Of a stretch of 64,000 nt of DNA, positions 33,089 to 44,530 are shown one piece after another (position 1 is the stretch's first letter; every line of letters begins with the position of its first letter). The notes under the pieces were generated by a model. It ran no database searches, was not told where the DNA came from, and was given only the letters and a program-made list of their open reading frames with translations. The DNA lies in NCBI GenBank assembly GCA_031002005.1, contig JARYHS010008074.1, forward strand, positions 11,602,924 to 11,666,923, read 5' to 3'. The position numbers and the translations under genes are program-made. Source of the DNA: Vandiemenella viatica. Its lineage: Eukaryota; Arthropoda; Insecta; Orthoptera; Morabidae.

Positions 33089-33096
33089 GTTCCGTC

Positions 33097-36000
33097 GTTG
33101 TCGCGGCAGTATCAACGATGCTCGCTGACCATAACCGGGGCAACGATAAAAACAACCAGAGAGAGTGCACCTTTGGCGAGGCGTGCTAAACACGGATACT
33201 ACATTGCCGCCAATACAGAAGCTGGAAGTATTATTAACATTCGCATTGATATGTTATTTCAATGTAATGTGCATATGTATATGTGTTATTTATTGGTTAC
33301 ATTAAATACATGGATAAGAGTTTCGTCTTCCATATCGTAAACTACGATATTGTTTATATGGGCAACGTATCCCCATAACTACAAGAAAAAAACATATGAA
33401 CAAACACTGCTTCCAAAATATCAGTTTGAGGATTTTTAGCAAGTAATTAATAATATTTAATAAACAGCAAGTAGTTAATAATAATTGTGAATAAATATAT
33501 TAGCCCAGCCACGTTAAATGGAAAAGGTATGAAAATAATAACAATCTTCACCCTGTGTTTTACACTGCATTCGTATACATTAGAACAAAGTAGTATTTTA
33601 ATCATATTATAATAAAAAAAAACACATTAAATTTAATTTAAAACTGTTGTAACAATATGATATTTATGATATTTAATTGCACATTTATAGTAGTTATTCC
33701 CAGATTTCATAAACAGGCTAAGTAATATTATTTAGAAAAAAAGTATATGATTCAAATAAAATGAATTTAACAATTTTTTACTAAAAATCCAGAAAATGGG
33801 GTATAATATTGAAAATATATTGTTAAAGCATTTTACTCATATCTCCTGGATCTTGTTCATTTTCGTGTAAATTAAAAAATACAGCTTTAAAAGTAACGTG
33901 TAAACAATTAAGATACCGTGTTCGTAAGTGTTCTGCATTCTTGGGCAACCTTTGTAAAATCTATATTTTGAACTGACATTTTTAGAATTATACATAAAAT
34001 CTGGAACAAAAATCGATTTTTTACCATTCTTGGAATTTTAAAAATTCATAAGAGATCTGTTAAAAATTCATAAGAGATCTGTTAAAAATTCTCAGTCATG
34101 CTTCTCAAATGTATAAGCAGCTCTTCAATAAAAAAAAAAGATCTGTAGATAGTTTACCTAAAAAGAATTTGGTCCTCATCTTTGTCATCAGGGAATGAAT
34201 TAATCTTAAAGAAATCGAAATTTTTTTAAATGAAAAAGTATAATTTTATGGATTTATGCTAAAATCTTATTTTTTAAAAATAAAAAAATCCCATGTTCAG
34301 CTAAGACATTTTTACTTGGCAGTAGCACTCATGGTAAATAATTAAAATTAATCCAGTCAAAACAATACATCTATAGGTGGATGAATCCTTGAGACGAGTG
34401 ACGTGTACACATGCTGGCACTCTCCCCCACTTCGTTCCTTGTCGGGTAGTCCTACGCACGTTGCCATGCCAACGAGCTGACCGCGAACAGTTACCACAGT
34501 ACGCAGTACCCATCTGCACACAGTTATCCGCCTCGTTCGTGAAGAATATGTTGGAAAATATACACAATGAACGAGGCATTCAGCATGGAAAAAATGAAAG
34601 TCGAAGCATAAGACGGAGATGGGTGCTATTGTTTTTTCTCGAGCTTGCACAATTCAGTCCAACCTGCTATACAAAGTTTCCCACCAAATGAGATTTTGTA
34701 CTAATTAAGAGTTTATCGTCTCCTGTGGTTCCATAATCTATGATTTATGGTATAGGAAACATGTATCCAACCTGCAGTTCTAACACATTTGGTAACAAGC
34801 TTCTTTGTGTTCTTTTCTCGGTAATGCTTGTAAAAAGGTCAGGACCAAATTTTCAACTGTAATAAAATAATTAACCTTGTCATGTTGAAGGAAATTACCT
34901 GTGTGTAGCTGTTTCGAAAAGTAGTCACTGGAAGGTGAGTGCTGGATGTAAGTTCCTGAAGGTCAGACAGGCAGTGAAAATGTATTTGCTTCCTGCAAGT
35001 CAGAAGGCATGAAAAGTTTCCTAAGAGCCTCTGTGTAAGCGAGCGTATTTTGGCACATCATTTTTCTTCATGGAGTGTGGTAGATCCCATATGAGATGCA
35101 CCTTTAGCAACACGCCACCATAGGATAAACTATACATAACGTTTTGTACTACTACAGACAAGTATTAACTTAGAAGATTATCTTACCGTTGTTTCCAGTA
35201 ATCAGCTCACGAGGTAACGGAAGTTTTACCTTTACGTCCACTCTGAGGGCTCCTTCCAAAATTACTGACAAGAGGTTTCCCATTAGCTCTCGAAATGTTT
35301 ATTTTTAAAGTTTTATGTATTTTGTTTTTAATGTTCTGGGTTTTAATAATTTCGTTTCTTAATGTTTCTATATTTTCAGATGATTAATATGTTTCGCTAG
35401 GGCTCTATTCAGGCCGATAGAATTTTCCTTATTCTTACTGTAACTTTTTAGCGTCTTTTTGCTTTTGATGATATTTTTATCTCCATATACACGAATTCAG
35501 AAATACGATGTACGGTGTAAAAACCGTAGCAGGTTATGAATCCGGACTGCCAATTCCATAATAAGAAAGGGTTTCAGAAAATATTAATGTTTATTTTTCC
35601 ACTTTTTGGCACCGACTTAGAAATTTCGCCATATCCTCCACGAAGCACTTTGTACACTTTCCATTTGAGTATCTACATGTATATCGGTGACATATCTCAA
35701 TTCTTCAATGACCTCAATTAAAGGAATTTTTATATTTTTCTGTTTATGTGTTTGCTGCATACCTTGGTGAATAATATAATTTATTTTCAACTTTTTTGTT
35801 TTGTATTGAATCCCCTCTTTGATATTAGTGCTTAAAATGATAGATTCGTTTGAAATATATGATTGAGGAGATAAATTGCTAGTTTTATAATAATGTGTCA
35901 AGTCCAACAAATGGTTAGAGATAAAAAAAAAAAAACTGACAAATAATCGCCCAAAGCAGTAGAAATGCATTTAGTGATTTAGTGAGCCCAGAAGCCCGCC

Positions 36001-36414
36001 TCTTGACGACCCTCTAACGTCACGCAAAAATCCACCCTTCAGCCCACGTTACATCTGATGGGGCGAATTCAAGATAATTCCAGATCCCGCAACAGTTGGT
36101 CTATATTAACACATACATCGACCCACAGGTCACCTGTTTTAGTCTTGGTGACTGACAGTAATTCCAGTTCTGTATCTTTTAACTCGAAAGATTAAAACAC
36201 ATCTCAATACGGTAAGAAGTATCTGAAGTTTTGCAGTCAGTCCAGAGTCTATGCACACTCCTTAGTACATCAGACCTACGAGTCCCGTCACCGCATCCCT
36301 TATAACGATGACATCGCAATTAGAATCATCATTCTAGGGGCTCCTGGTTTGACGTTATAGAGATTAGTGAGGCTAAGCTGGTACCTGAGTTTGAACCTAT
36401 CAAGAGCTAACCCC
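33097..36414. other. Largely unassigned AT-rich sequence
   Basis: No protein family recognised. A 22-bp unit AAAATTCATAAGAGATCTGT is duplicated at about 34040-34083 with a partial third copy. A moderately GC-rich patch at 34370-34560 has overlapping open frames on both strands but no motif. Confidence 0.55.
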
Positions 36415-37695
36415 TTTTTACACGCTTTATATTAGCTTGACTTGTATGTATGTATGTATGTATGAATGTAAAGGAATTTTACATCTCCATTTTGACCCAC
36501 TTCCCGATGTCCGAGCTATTTGAAATTTGGCACACATATTAAGAACCGGTGACAATACAATAATTTCATAGCTATATCCTGCTATGCTCATTACTTTGAC
36601 AGTAACAACAGAAAATGGTTGAATGTCATGGAATTTTACAATTTAATTTTAACCCAATTCCAGATGTCCGAGTTGTTTGAAATTTTGCTCATGTATTGAT
36701 AACTGATTACAATACAATAATTTCATATCAATGTCTTGATACTCTGATTACGTTGACAGTAAAAACATAAAAATTTTGCACACGTTTTAAGAACCGTTGA
36801 CAATACAGTAGTCTCTTAGCAACGTCCTGCTATTCTCGTTACTCTGACGGTAACAATAGAAAAATGGTTGCCATGTAATGGAATCTTTCATTTCAGTGTT
36901 TACCCGCTTCCTGACGTCCGAATCGTTTTAAATTTTGCACACTTATTAAGAACCGATAAAAATTTAATAATTTCACTCTCACCACGTTGTCAGTGTATCG
37001 TATACTTGATGGGAGTACTGAGTTAGGCAAATGTAGCCGCGACATTAGTGCACAGGTGCGGTTCGAGAAATCTTCGTCATTTGGCGGCCACACCCTTCGG
37101 AGATTTCCCACCCAATATAGCCATCATCATCGTTTTCCAGTTTCCCGGGTGTGATTTACGAGCCTTGGTTGCTGTAGACCAGGTATGGGCAACCTTTGCT
37201 TAGCTGAGGGCGTAATTTCGGGACTTAATCAGGTCGCGGGCCGTAGGTAAGAAAGAAGTAGATAGTAGTGAATAAAAAGGCGATGAAAATACACACATTT
37301 TTTATTTACTAGAATTACAATAGGATAATCAAACACTCAAAAAGCAAATTAATAAGAACAGATAGAAAAATTAAATGAAAATTAATGGGAGACTTGAGTT
37401 TGAAGCGTTATTTGAAATTTCTGAATCTCTCGCGGGCCGGACTGAAGTTGCTGGAGGGCCGGATCAGGCCCGGGGGCCGGGGGTTGCCCATTTATGCTGT
37501 AGACGATCGTCTTCTGCTGTCCCCTATCCAGACAGGTTTCTCTGTCTGAAGTCGCTTAACGTGATGTTGAATAGTAAGTATTCGAAATATTACTTCGTCG
37601 TTTACCGTGCTATTGGATCTCTTGTTGAGTTGACCATTTAATTGTATTTTACTCGTGGGAATAATAATTAATAATGAAACTACAACTCAAAGAAA
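36415..37695 (+). repeat. Interspersed repeat R, copy 1
   Basis: Starts ACACGCTTTATATTAGCTTG followed by a GTAT microsatellite, then three to four diverged 110-160-bp units (near 36467, 36625, 36764 and 36876) with GATGTCCGAG and TTTGAAATTTGGCACAC-like blocks. It ends in AATGAAACTACAACTCAAAG. Copy 2 is at 37990-38700. A hAT MITE interrupts it at 37180-37496. Confidence 0.8.
37180..37496 (+). mobile_element. hAT MITE, CAGGTATGGGCAACC family
   Basis: Inverted ends CAGGTATGGGCAACC and (reversed) CATAAATGGGCAACC, flanked by the exact 8-bp repeat CTGTAGAC (37172-37179, 37497-37504). Repeat copy 2 lacks it and reads GGTTGCTGACGACGATCGTC there, giving the empty site. The 3' half is GC-rich (CGGGCCGG, GGGGGCCGGGGG). 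Confidence 0.92.
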
Positions 37696-37698
37696 AAT

Positions 37699-37818
37699 AA
37701 TGTTAAAAAAGCGTGGGGTGCGCTCTACATAACTTTTGACAATGACTCTGTCTTTACAAACAGCCAACGACAAAAAATATAAGACAACTGAAATTGCACC
37801 CCATGCTTTTTTAACATT
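37699..37818 (+). mobile_element. 120-bp palindromic-ended MITE M, copy 1
   Basis: Ends AATGTTAAAAAAGCGTGGGG and, reversed, AATGTTAAAAAAGCATGGGG (23-bp inverted ends with one mismatch). Interior ACTTTTGACAATGACTCT. Same family at 38937-39064. Confidence 0.8.
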
Positions 37819-37992
37819 AAAGTTAATTTTGTAATCAGTATATCCTTTAGGCTTATTAAAAAAAAATATTTATCCTGAATTGTGGAACGTCCTATCACTG
37901 TTAAACAAAATGTTTATATTAAAATATTATTTTTAACCTTTTAGTTCACATTAATACGTAAGCGTGTTTTTAGTTTTTTAAACTACAATTTT
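37819..37992 (+). repeat. Repeat S, plus copy
   Basis: AAGTTAATTTTGTAATCAGT through AGTTTTTTAAACTACAATTT. It recurs inverted at 38758-38936, so repeat R copy 2 sits between inverted S arms. Confidence 0.8.
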
Positions 37993-38700
37993 TTACACGC
38001 TTTATATTAGCTTGACTTGTATGTATGTATGTATGAATGTAACGGAATTTTACAACTCCAGTTTGACCCACTTCCAGATGTCCGAGCTGTTTGAAATTTG
38101 GCACACATATTAAAAACCAGTGACAATACAAGAATTTCATAGCTATATCCTGCTATTCTCATTACTTTCACAGTGACAAAAGAAAAATGGTTGAATGTCG
38201 TGAAATTTTGCAATTTAATTTTAACCCAATTCCAGATGTCCGAGTTGTTTGAAATTTTGCTGATGTATTGATAACTGATTACAATACAATAATTTCATAG
38301 CTATATCTTGATATTATCATTACTTTGACAGTAAAAACAGAAAAAATTTGCACACGTTTTAAGAACCGTTGACAATACAGCAGTCTCTTAGCAACGTCCT
38401 GCTATTCTCGTTACTTTGACCATCTCCAGTTTCCCGGGTGTGATTTACGAGTCTTGGTTGCTGACGACGATCGTCTTCCGCTGTGTCCTATCCAGAAAGG
38501 TTTCCTTGTCTGCAGTCACTTAACGTGATGTTGAATAGTGAGTTTTCGAAACATTACTTCGTACTATTATAGAAGAGTAGTCTTCCACATTTACTCTGCT
38601 ATTGGACATCTGGGTGAGCTGCCATTGAATTGTATTTAACTCGTGGAAGTAATAATTAAAAATGAAACTACAACACAAAGATTAAGAGAGAATGGCGAAG
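37990..38700 (+). repeat. Interspersed repeat R, copy 2
   Basis: Matches copy 1 from ACACGCTTTATATTAGCTTG to ATGAAACTACAACACAAAG, without the hAT MITE and with fewer internal units. Confidence 0.8.
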
Positions 38701-38757
38701 AAAAGCCTACAGTACGAAACATACTTTTGAAACTATCTGAACTAAAAAGTTAATAAT

Positions 38758-38936
38758 AAAATTGTAGTTTAAAAAACTAAAAACACGCTTACGTAGTAAT
38801 GTGAACTAAAAGGTTAAAAATACTCTTTAAATATAAAGATTCTGTTTAACAGTGATGGGACGTCCCACAATATAGGATAATTTATTTTTTTTGAATAAGC
38901 TTAAAGAATAAAGTCACTGGTTACAAAATTAACTTT
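38758..38936 (-). repeat. Repeat S, inverted copy
   Basis: Reverse complement of 37819-37992 with scattered differences, for example AAACACGCTTACGTAGTAAT here. Confidence 0.8.
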
Positions 38937-39064
38937 AGTGTAAAAAAAAAAAAAAAAAAGCGTGGGGTGCTCTCTAGACAACTTTTGACAATGACTCTAC
39001 CTTTACAAACAGTGAACGACAAAAAATATAAGACAGCTTATATGACCCCATGCTTTTTAACACT
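38937..39064 (+). mobile_element. MITE M, copy 2, not inverted with its arm
   Basis: Contains GCGTGGGGTGC and ACTTTTGACAATGACTCT in the same direction as copy 1, although the adjoining S arm is inverted. The left end has an expanded A run. Confidence 0.75.
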
Positions 39065-39569
39065 GGCGCACTTGGCCATCCGAAGGTGCTACCGCGGGGA
39101 GCAACGCGGAGTGCCTTGACCCGCGCAGCCTTCTTGCCTGCTCGCCCAGCCGGGCACACGCCCCCCTTCAGGAGAATCCCGTGGAGCTCCGAGGCGGGAC
39201 CAGAGGCGTTCGCACCACCCGTGCAGGCGCCACAGACTACCGTCGCAGTCCACGAGCACGCCGCAGCAGTCCGAAGACAGCCGCAGCGCACCACGGCGGT
39301 TCTGCGCCGCCCGAGTCAGATGTGCGGATCCATGCCCTACAGTGTCACCATTGATATAGAAGATCCATTACAGCAGCAAACAGCCGGGGCATGTCGGCGG
39401 CAAGGGGCAGCACCGAGCTTCACACCACAGCAGCAGCCACCCCCGACAAGCCAGAGCACGAGCATCAGCCACCTGACTGACTGACACCTGCAACGGCACG
39501 CGTTGGCTTAGCGGCACAAGTTGGCTTAGCGGCACCCTGCGTCTCTTCCCTGCATATAACACCGGCGAT
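39065..39569 (+). other. GC-rich block with a 144-codon open frame of unknown nature
   Basis: CG-rich sequence with CAGCAG repeats. A plus-strand frame, opening in the MITE end at 39050 and closing at 39484, is rich in Pro, Ala and Gln (SMPYSVTIDIEDPLQQQT near 39330). An 18-bp GTTGGCTTAGCGGCAC unit is duplicated at 39496-39535. It lies directly upstream of the I-type LINE frame and could be that element's 5' part, or an unrelated CpG-rich exon; no motif decides. Confidence 0.35.
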
Positions 39570-40413
39570 AAACAGCCTGAGTATGAGAAAATAATAGACG
39601 GCTCTTGCGACGATTCCAGCAAATCGACCATTCAAATTAAATCGACGAAGATCTGCAGTTTGGTGCGTCGCAGAATGTACCGCTGCAGTGCAAGAACGTA
39701 AACAAGTTTTAAGAATATATCGACAACAGGCGACGGAGGAAAGCTTTATTCTATTAAAATAAGACTCCGGCCAGAGATAAACGGTTCTTGAAAAGGAAAA
39801 AGGCATCTGAAATGGATAACAATATGAGAAAACCTAAACCGTAACACGTCCCCGAACACCGTTTGGAATGAGATAAGAAAATTCCGTAAAGCTTCTAGTA
39901 ACCACTCACTAGTGTTGTAAAAAAACGGTTTTTTTTCTGGCTTGAAAAAAAAAAACATGAAAAAAAAACTTTGAAAAAAAACATGTTTTTTTTCAGGAAC
40001 ACGTTTTTTTTCACAACTACTAAATCTCAAATTTGTAAGGCAGTTATCGTTTAAAATGACTGTTTTAGAGTTTATTCTAAGTACTTATCTTAGTTTAAAA
40101 TCTACTATATTTTTCTGGTTCAGTAGGAAAAAAAAATTGAAATATTGACTAAATTGACTGAAATTTTCTTTAAGAACGGGGATTTCCCGAAGAGACTAGG
40201 TTGCGCGAGAAGGAATCCCCATTCCCCATTGTTTGGATTGATACTTGCTATTTGAAATAGTGCTGCCAGCCCTAAAAAATTAACTATAGATCTTTGAAAA
40301 AATTAGGAATTTAAAATTTATCCACGGTTTTTTGCCTTATTGGACTTTCCTTATATTCGTATACTTGTTAACTCTCAGAGTATAGTGGTACTGACTCATT
40401 AAATTGTCAGTAA

Positions 40414-40796
40414 GGGAGCGTGCATAAACCACATAGCTTCATTTTGGCCTCCTGTGAACCCCCACGTAGCCCTACGTGGCTTTTGCCTCCCCCCCCCCCC
40501 CCCCCCCGTTCACGAAGCATATAGCTTTCTTCCGTTTTGATTCCAGAAGACATTTTGTACTATTTTCTCTTGTCAGACTATTGTAAATTACATACGGGTT
40601 TAATTAACTGAGGGAAATAAATACTCACATGCTGTTGTGAGATCAGTTCCTCATTTTAACTGTGAAAAATGTTACGAAAGGAAAGTTACGTGGCCTGTCT
40701 CGGAACCCCCCCCCCCTCTCCTTACGTAGCCCAGAGTAGCCTTCCAGCTAACCCCTCCTCCCTCTGGACCGAGCCACGTAATTTGTGCACGGTCCC
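40414..40796 (+). mobile_element. Harbinger-like MITE, complete, 3-bp TAA duplication
   Basis: Ends GGGAGCGTGCATAAACCAC and (reversed) GGGACCGTGCACAAATTAC, flanked by TAA at 40411-40413 and 40797-40799. hAT copy 1 reads GTCAGTAATTATGAATCG at the same place, so the site and the 3-bp duplication are confirmed. A 3-bp TWA target is characteristic of the PIF/Harbinger superfamily. The 383-bp interior is non-coding, with a long C run near 40491. Related halves are at 13613 and 19919. Confidence 0.9.
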
Positions 40797-40801
40797 TAAT
40801 T

Positions 40802-41135
40802 ATGAATCGTTTCCTTGCAACCGTTGGTGTAAACAAACGATTGAAAGGAAATAAAGCTCCTATTTTGTATGATAATCGATTTTAATTCAAACTTAAAAGA
40901 CCGTAATACAGAACTATTGGCGCAGTCTTTATGCACAGTGTGTACTTTGCTCACAATTTAAAATTTCAATCTGAAAATCTTTTGCGTACAATATAAGAAC
41001 AACCAGTAAAAGAAAATTTAACTATTTCTGAAGTTAGAGGAGACAGAAGAAGAGACAGAAAATTCCGACACCGACCGAACTAGTGTTGGTATTACTGATA
41101 CTAGTGAATGTGGTACTGACATAGAGGATGAATAA
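40802..41135 (+). pseudogene. Decayed ORF tail inside hAT copy 2
   Basis: Parallel to the remnant in copy 1: MNRFLATVGVNKRLKGN at the start, KAPILYDNRF before a stop, VFMHSVYFAHNLKFQSEN, and an acidic end EETEEETENSDTDRTS to DIEDE and TAA at 41133-41135. Its length is not a multiple of three, and in-frame stops occur, so it is inactive. Being shared by both copies it is part of the element. Confidence 0.5.
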
Positions 41136-43250
41136 AATTATGTTACCTATATAGATACACTTATGAATCATTATGTTAGACATTATATGATTCAGTAAGA
41201 CTTAAAACACACTTGTAAAATGGAAGTTCCTTAAATAAAACTATAATTTATGAAATATATTATTTTCTGAAAAAAAACAAAATTTAGAAAAAAAACACGG
41301 GTGCTAGGTTTTTTTTCATGTTTTTTTTCAAAAAGTTGAAAAAAAACATTTTGTTTTTTTTCAGTTTGCAACACTACCACTCACCGACTATGGCAACACG
41401 ACAGGTGCTAGAGAAGATACTGAGAAGATGATACCACGATAAGTAATCAATAAGATCTGTCTACGGAATAAACACCTGGTGAACAGATACTACAACCATT
41501 GAACCTGGAAGATTTTGAAACGGCTGTTAGTAATAGTACGAACTCGTTAACTGAGCCAGACAACATTCATTACGCTATGCTCAAGTATCTACCAAGGAAA
41601 GGCAAGTTAACACTTTTAAAAGTAATAGACGACGTTTGGTTACAACACATTAACATTGAATCTATGAAGACTATAAAAATAGCCCCTACCCTCAAACCAT
41701 GCAAGGACCCATGAGCCCATGATTTCACTGATGTCATGCATGTACGCATATGATCAGGTTCAGACCAGAGTGGCGCGTGGAACACTATGTAACCCTTCCC
41801 ATTTTCAGTACGTGTTTCGTAGAGGCTTTGGTACGCTTGATGCTCTCGCATAACTAGTTACTGAGGTACAATAATGTTTTACAGCCAGCAATTACACACT
41901 CTGTGTGTATAAAGAAATGACTAGTGCATATGACAACGTAGTCCCAGAAATTCTAGTACAAAAGCTTTCTTTAATAAATTTGCAGCAAGAATTTATACTA
42001 AACCTTTGGAACAGTCTGCAGAATAGAGGCCTGATAATTACGACACCAACTGGTATAATTGGCCCCCGGCGTACAAGTTTTCGTCTCCCACAAGGTTCGA
42101 TCCTTGCACCACTTCTGTTCATCATATACTGTAGTCATATAGGCACAGAACTGTCACCAAATATTTGGTTTATACAATATGCGGTTGACCTCTGCATCTA
42201 CAAAACCTCCAGGAATCTCCAGGACACCTTCGTCTGCTTTAGCCAGACGCTGAGTAAACTCAAGACTTGGCTATAGGACCTCGGACCCCGGATATCACCA
42301 GAAAAATCCGCAGCAATAACCTTTACTTTGGTTAGGGGCATTTCTGTCAACTCCAGCTAATGCACAGCTGGTGAAATCGATGGAAATGACACTCGCATTG
42401 AGACGCCAATATATCAATGAAAAGTTTCAGAAAACCGGAAATGTGCTCACAACAAAACTAAGCGCCCTGTGCGCTGCAACATCAGGAACACATCGGAACA
42501 GGCCACCTCTAACCACGGCCATCTCCGACCTTGGTGAATATCAGCCACAAGTTATCTCCCTAACAAGATTACCACGTTATGAGGGTGCATATAAAACCTT
42601 TCTGTTGCGAGACCACAGAAAACTTGAAATAATAATAATCTTTTAAGTGATTAACTGAACGGTATAGGACAAGCCACACATATCTGCACAGATTGATCCA
42701 AAACTGGCAACATGGTAGGGAGCGCTGATAGCACCGACGATGTGGTAAGGCTGTCTAAGCTCCGAGCGGAAACATCCTTTTTTATGGCTGAGCTGGGAGT
42801 GATTCTTAAAGCTCTGAATGCGCGCTAGATATGCGCATTAGGAATACTGTAGTTCTCATAGATCGGCAGTCCAAAAATTGGGCGATGGAATCAAAGATAG
42901 AGGGAGGACTCCACTTTTATACAACGTAGTTGATGATCACCATAAATGAACAAGGAATTCAGATCTCCTTTATCTGGGTTAACGTACTTGTCAGCCTTCT
43001 TGCAACGAATGAGTGGATTTCTTAGCAAAATTAGTAGCACAAAAAGGCAACCCAGTGGAACTCCTACTAGGAAGTGACTTAATTCCATTAATTCGATACA
43101 ACTGAGGTCTGGAACGATAGGTGACAATCTGCTGAACAACACAAGGTAAGAGACTATATACTCATGCATACACAAATACCATCAACACAGTGGTATCTTA
43201 AAAAAATATGCCACAAAAAAGCTGTGTCTATATTATCGTGGTTAAAATTC

Positions 43251-43890
43251 AATCAAGGATGATTCAGAAGCCACTTGTACAAAATACATGCGACGGGGAG
43301 TCCTAGGCTGATACGAACCACCAATTTTTCGGATGTAAGAAATACAAAGAAGAATCAGACACTCTCTGAAAAGACCTGTAATAATGGAATATAAGTCATC
43401 CAATCAATGTAGGTCATTTCGGTGCTCTAGAAAACGTCTCAGTATACCAGAGGATGGTTCTCTTCGTGACAAGAAACAACATAGAAATATAATTGGTTGC
43501 AACCCATTCTACTTCTCAATATTGTGAACAGTTATCGTTTACAGAACACTAGACGGTTATTCATACCTTAGTGTAACGCTGTTGTTGTGGTCTGCTTTTT
43601 CGAGCGCCACGATCGTTTCGAAGTGGTGCTTAGACGGTAAACCTATCGTCAAACGCATTGAATTAACAGCGGTTTAGCTGATACACCGGCGAGATCAACA
43701 ACACTTGCTGGGCCATCTCTGAAGACCGACGCTTGCAGAAACCACAAAACAATTCTTGTAGAAATAGGCCAAGTCTAGTGTTCATGTAGTGACAAAAAGT
43801 TATGAGACCGTTCTCTGTGCTAAGTTGAACTTCTATGTATTAATGTGAACTCGTGGAAAGGCTTTTCTACAGTAATATTGTTATTAATGA
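43251..43890. other. Unassigned sequence
   Basis: No signal recognised between the LINE and the Penelope-like element. Confidence 0.5.
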
Positions 43891-44530
43891 ATCCAATTTT
43901 TCTCGGCGTTGTTTATTTATTAATGTTTCTCGGGAAACAAACCGAGTAATATCATTATTGATGCACAATAATTCGGCGACATGAATCATCGTCGCCATCT
44001 TCAGGTGCAATTGTAAGCCTTGAAGTCTGTCTTGAAGTATGCCTTGAGAAATACATCGGTCAGACGATACGGTGTGTAAAGCAACGTTGTTTGGAACACG
44101 CCCGACATGTTCGCCTGGGGCAAAAAGACAAATCCGCAGTTACGGAACATAGTTTTGCAGAAGAACACGGTTTCGATTTCGAAGCGACTAAGGTGTTGAC
44201 ACATGCGAGAGGCTTCTGGGACAGCGTCATTAAAGAAGCATTTGAAATTCGCCTCGCGTCTGATTTGGTAAACAGGGATTGTGGATTCCAGATAAGTGAT
44301 GCGTGGATTACTGTTATTGAGGCTGCTCGTCACCAACGGTCTGCTTTTGTGTTCCGCGGGCGTCTAATGTCGTTGCCATGCCAGTTTTCAAAAAACGCGC
44401 TCAAGGCAGACTTCAAGGCTTACAACTGTACCTGAAGATGGCGACGATGATTTATGTCGCCGAAATATTGTGCATCCATAATGATATTACTCGGTTTGTT
44501 TCCCGAGAAACATTAATAAATAAATGTTGT
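43891..44530 (+). mobile_element. Penelope-like element (family X), short copy with inverted arms
   Basis: The centre encodes a GIY-YIG nuclease of the Penelope type: YIGQTIRCVKQRCLEHARHV, then DKSAVTEHSFAEEHGFDFE, FWDSVIKEAFEIRLASDLVN and DCGFQISDAW (44048-44320). The GIY part itself is missing at the left. It lies between two inverted arms of about 130 bases (43898-44037 and about 44400-44528) that share TTTCTCGGGAAACAAACCGA and GGCGACATAAATCATCGTCG-like blocks. No reverse transcriptase is present in this copy. Confidence 0.85.

Larger units (their letters stand above)
29568..33096 (+). repeat. Tandem pair sharing one 8-bp target duplication
   Basis: GTTCCGTC occurs at 29568-29575, 31326-31333 and 33089-33096, giving duplication, copy A, duplication, copy B, duplication. 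The two copies are nearly identical and in the same orientation. Confidence 0.95.
39910..41376 (+). mobile_element. hAT-like DNA element, copy 2 (TAGTGTTG ends)
   Basis: Inverted relative to copy 1 at 4464-5951, with ends TAGTGTTGTAAA and (reversed) TAGTGTTGCAAA, and the exact 8-bp duplication CCACTCAC (39902-39909, 41377-41384). Subterminal A8/T8 arrays are present at both sides. It contains a Harbinger-like MITE at 40414-40796 but lacks the CAGGGGCGTAGC MITE of copy 1, so each copy gives the other's empty site. Confidence 0.93.
39570..43250 (+). pseudogene. I-type LINE with reverse transcriptase and RNase H traces, split by a hAT element
   Basis: Frame pieces begin RRRSAVWCVAECTAAVQERK (about 39640-39700), the segment between endonuclease and polymerase, then NTVWNEIRKFRKASSNHS running into the hAT insertion and resuming after it as PTMATRQVLEKIL. 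Then come FETAVSNSTNSLTEPDNIHY and MLKYLPRKGKLTLLK, TSAYDNVVPEILVQKLS (first catalytic block), RLPQGSILAPLLFIIY, FIQYAVDLCIYKTSRNL (second block, normally YADD, here YAVD), LSKLKTWL and SPEKSAAITFTLVRGISVNS. ICTD followed by SKTGNMVGSADS near 42680 and VLIDSRSAIQKLGDG near 42855 look like an RNase H domain, as in the I clade. Many stops and shifts; inactive. Confidence 0.8.

Noticed and set aside
32921..33340. Overlapping open frames at the right end of P-like copy B
   Set aside because: They cross the element border at 33088 and have no motif.
34301..34691. Three overlapping open frames on both strands
   Set aside because: No family motif, no coding bias between strands; likely chance in a locally GC-richer patch.
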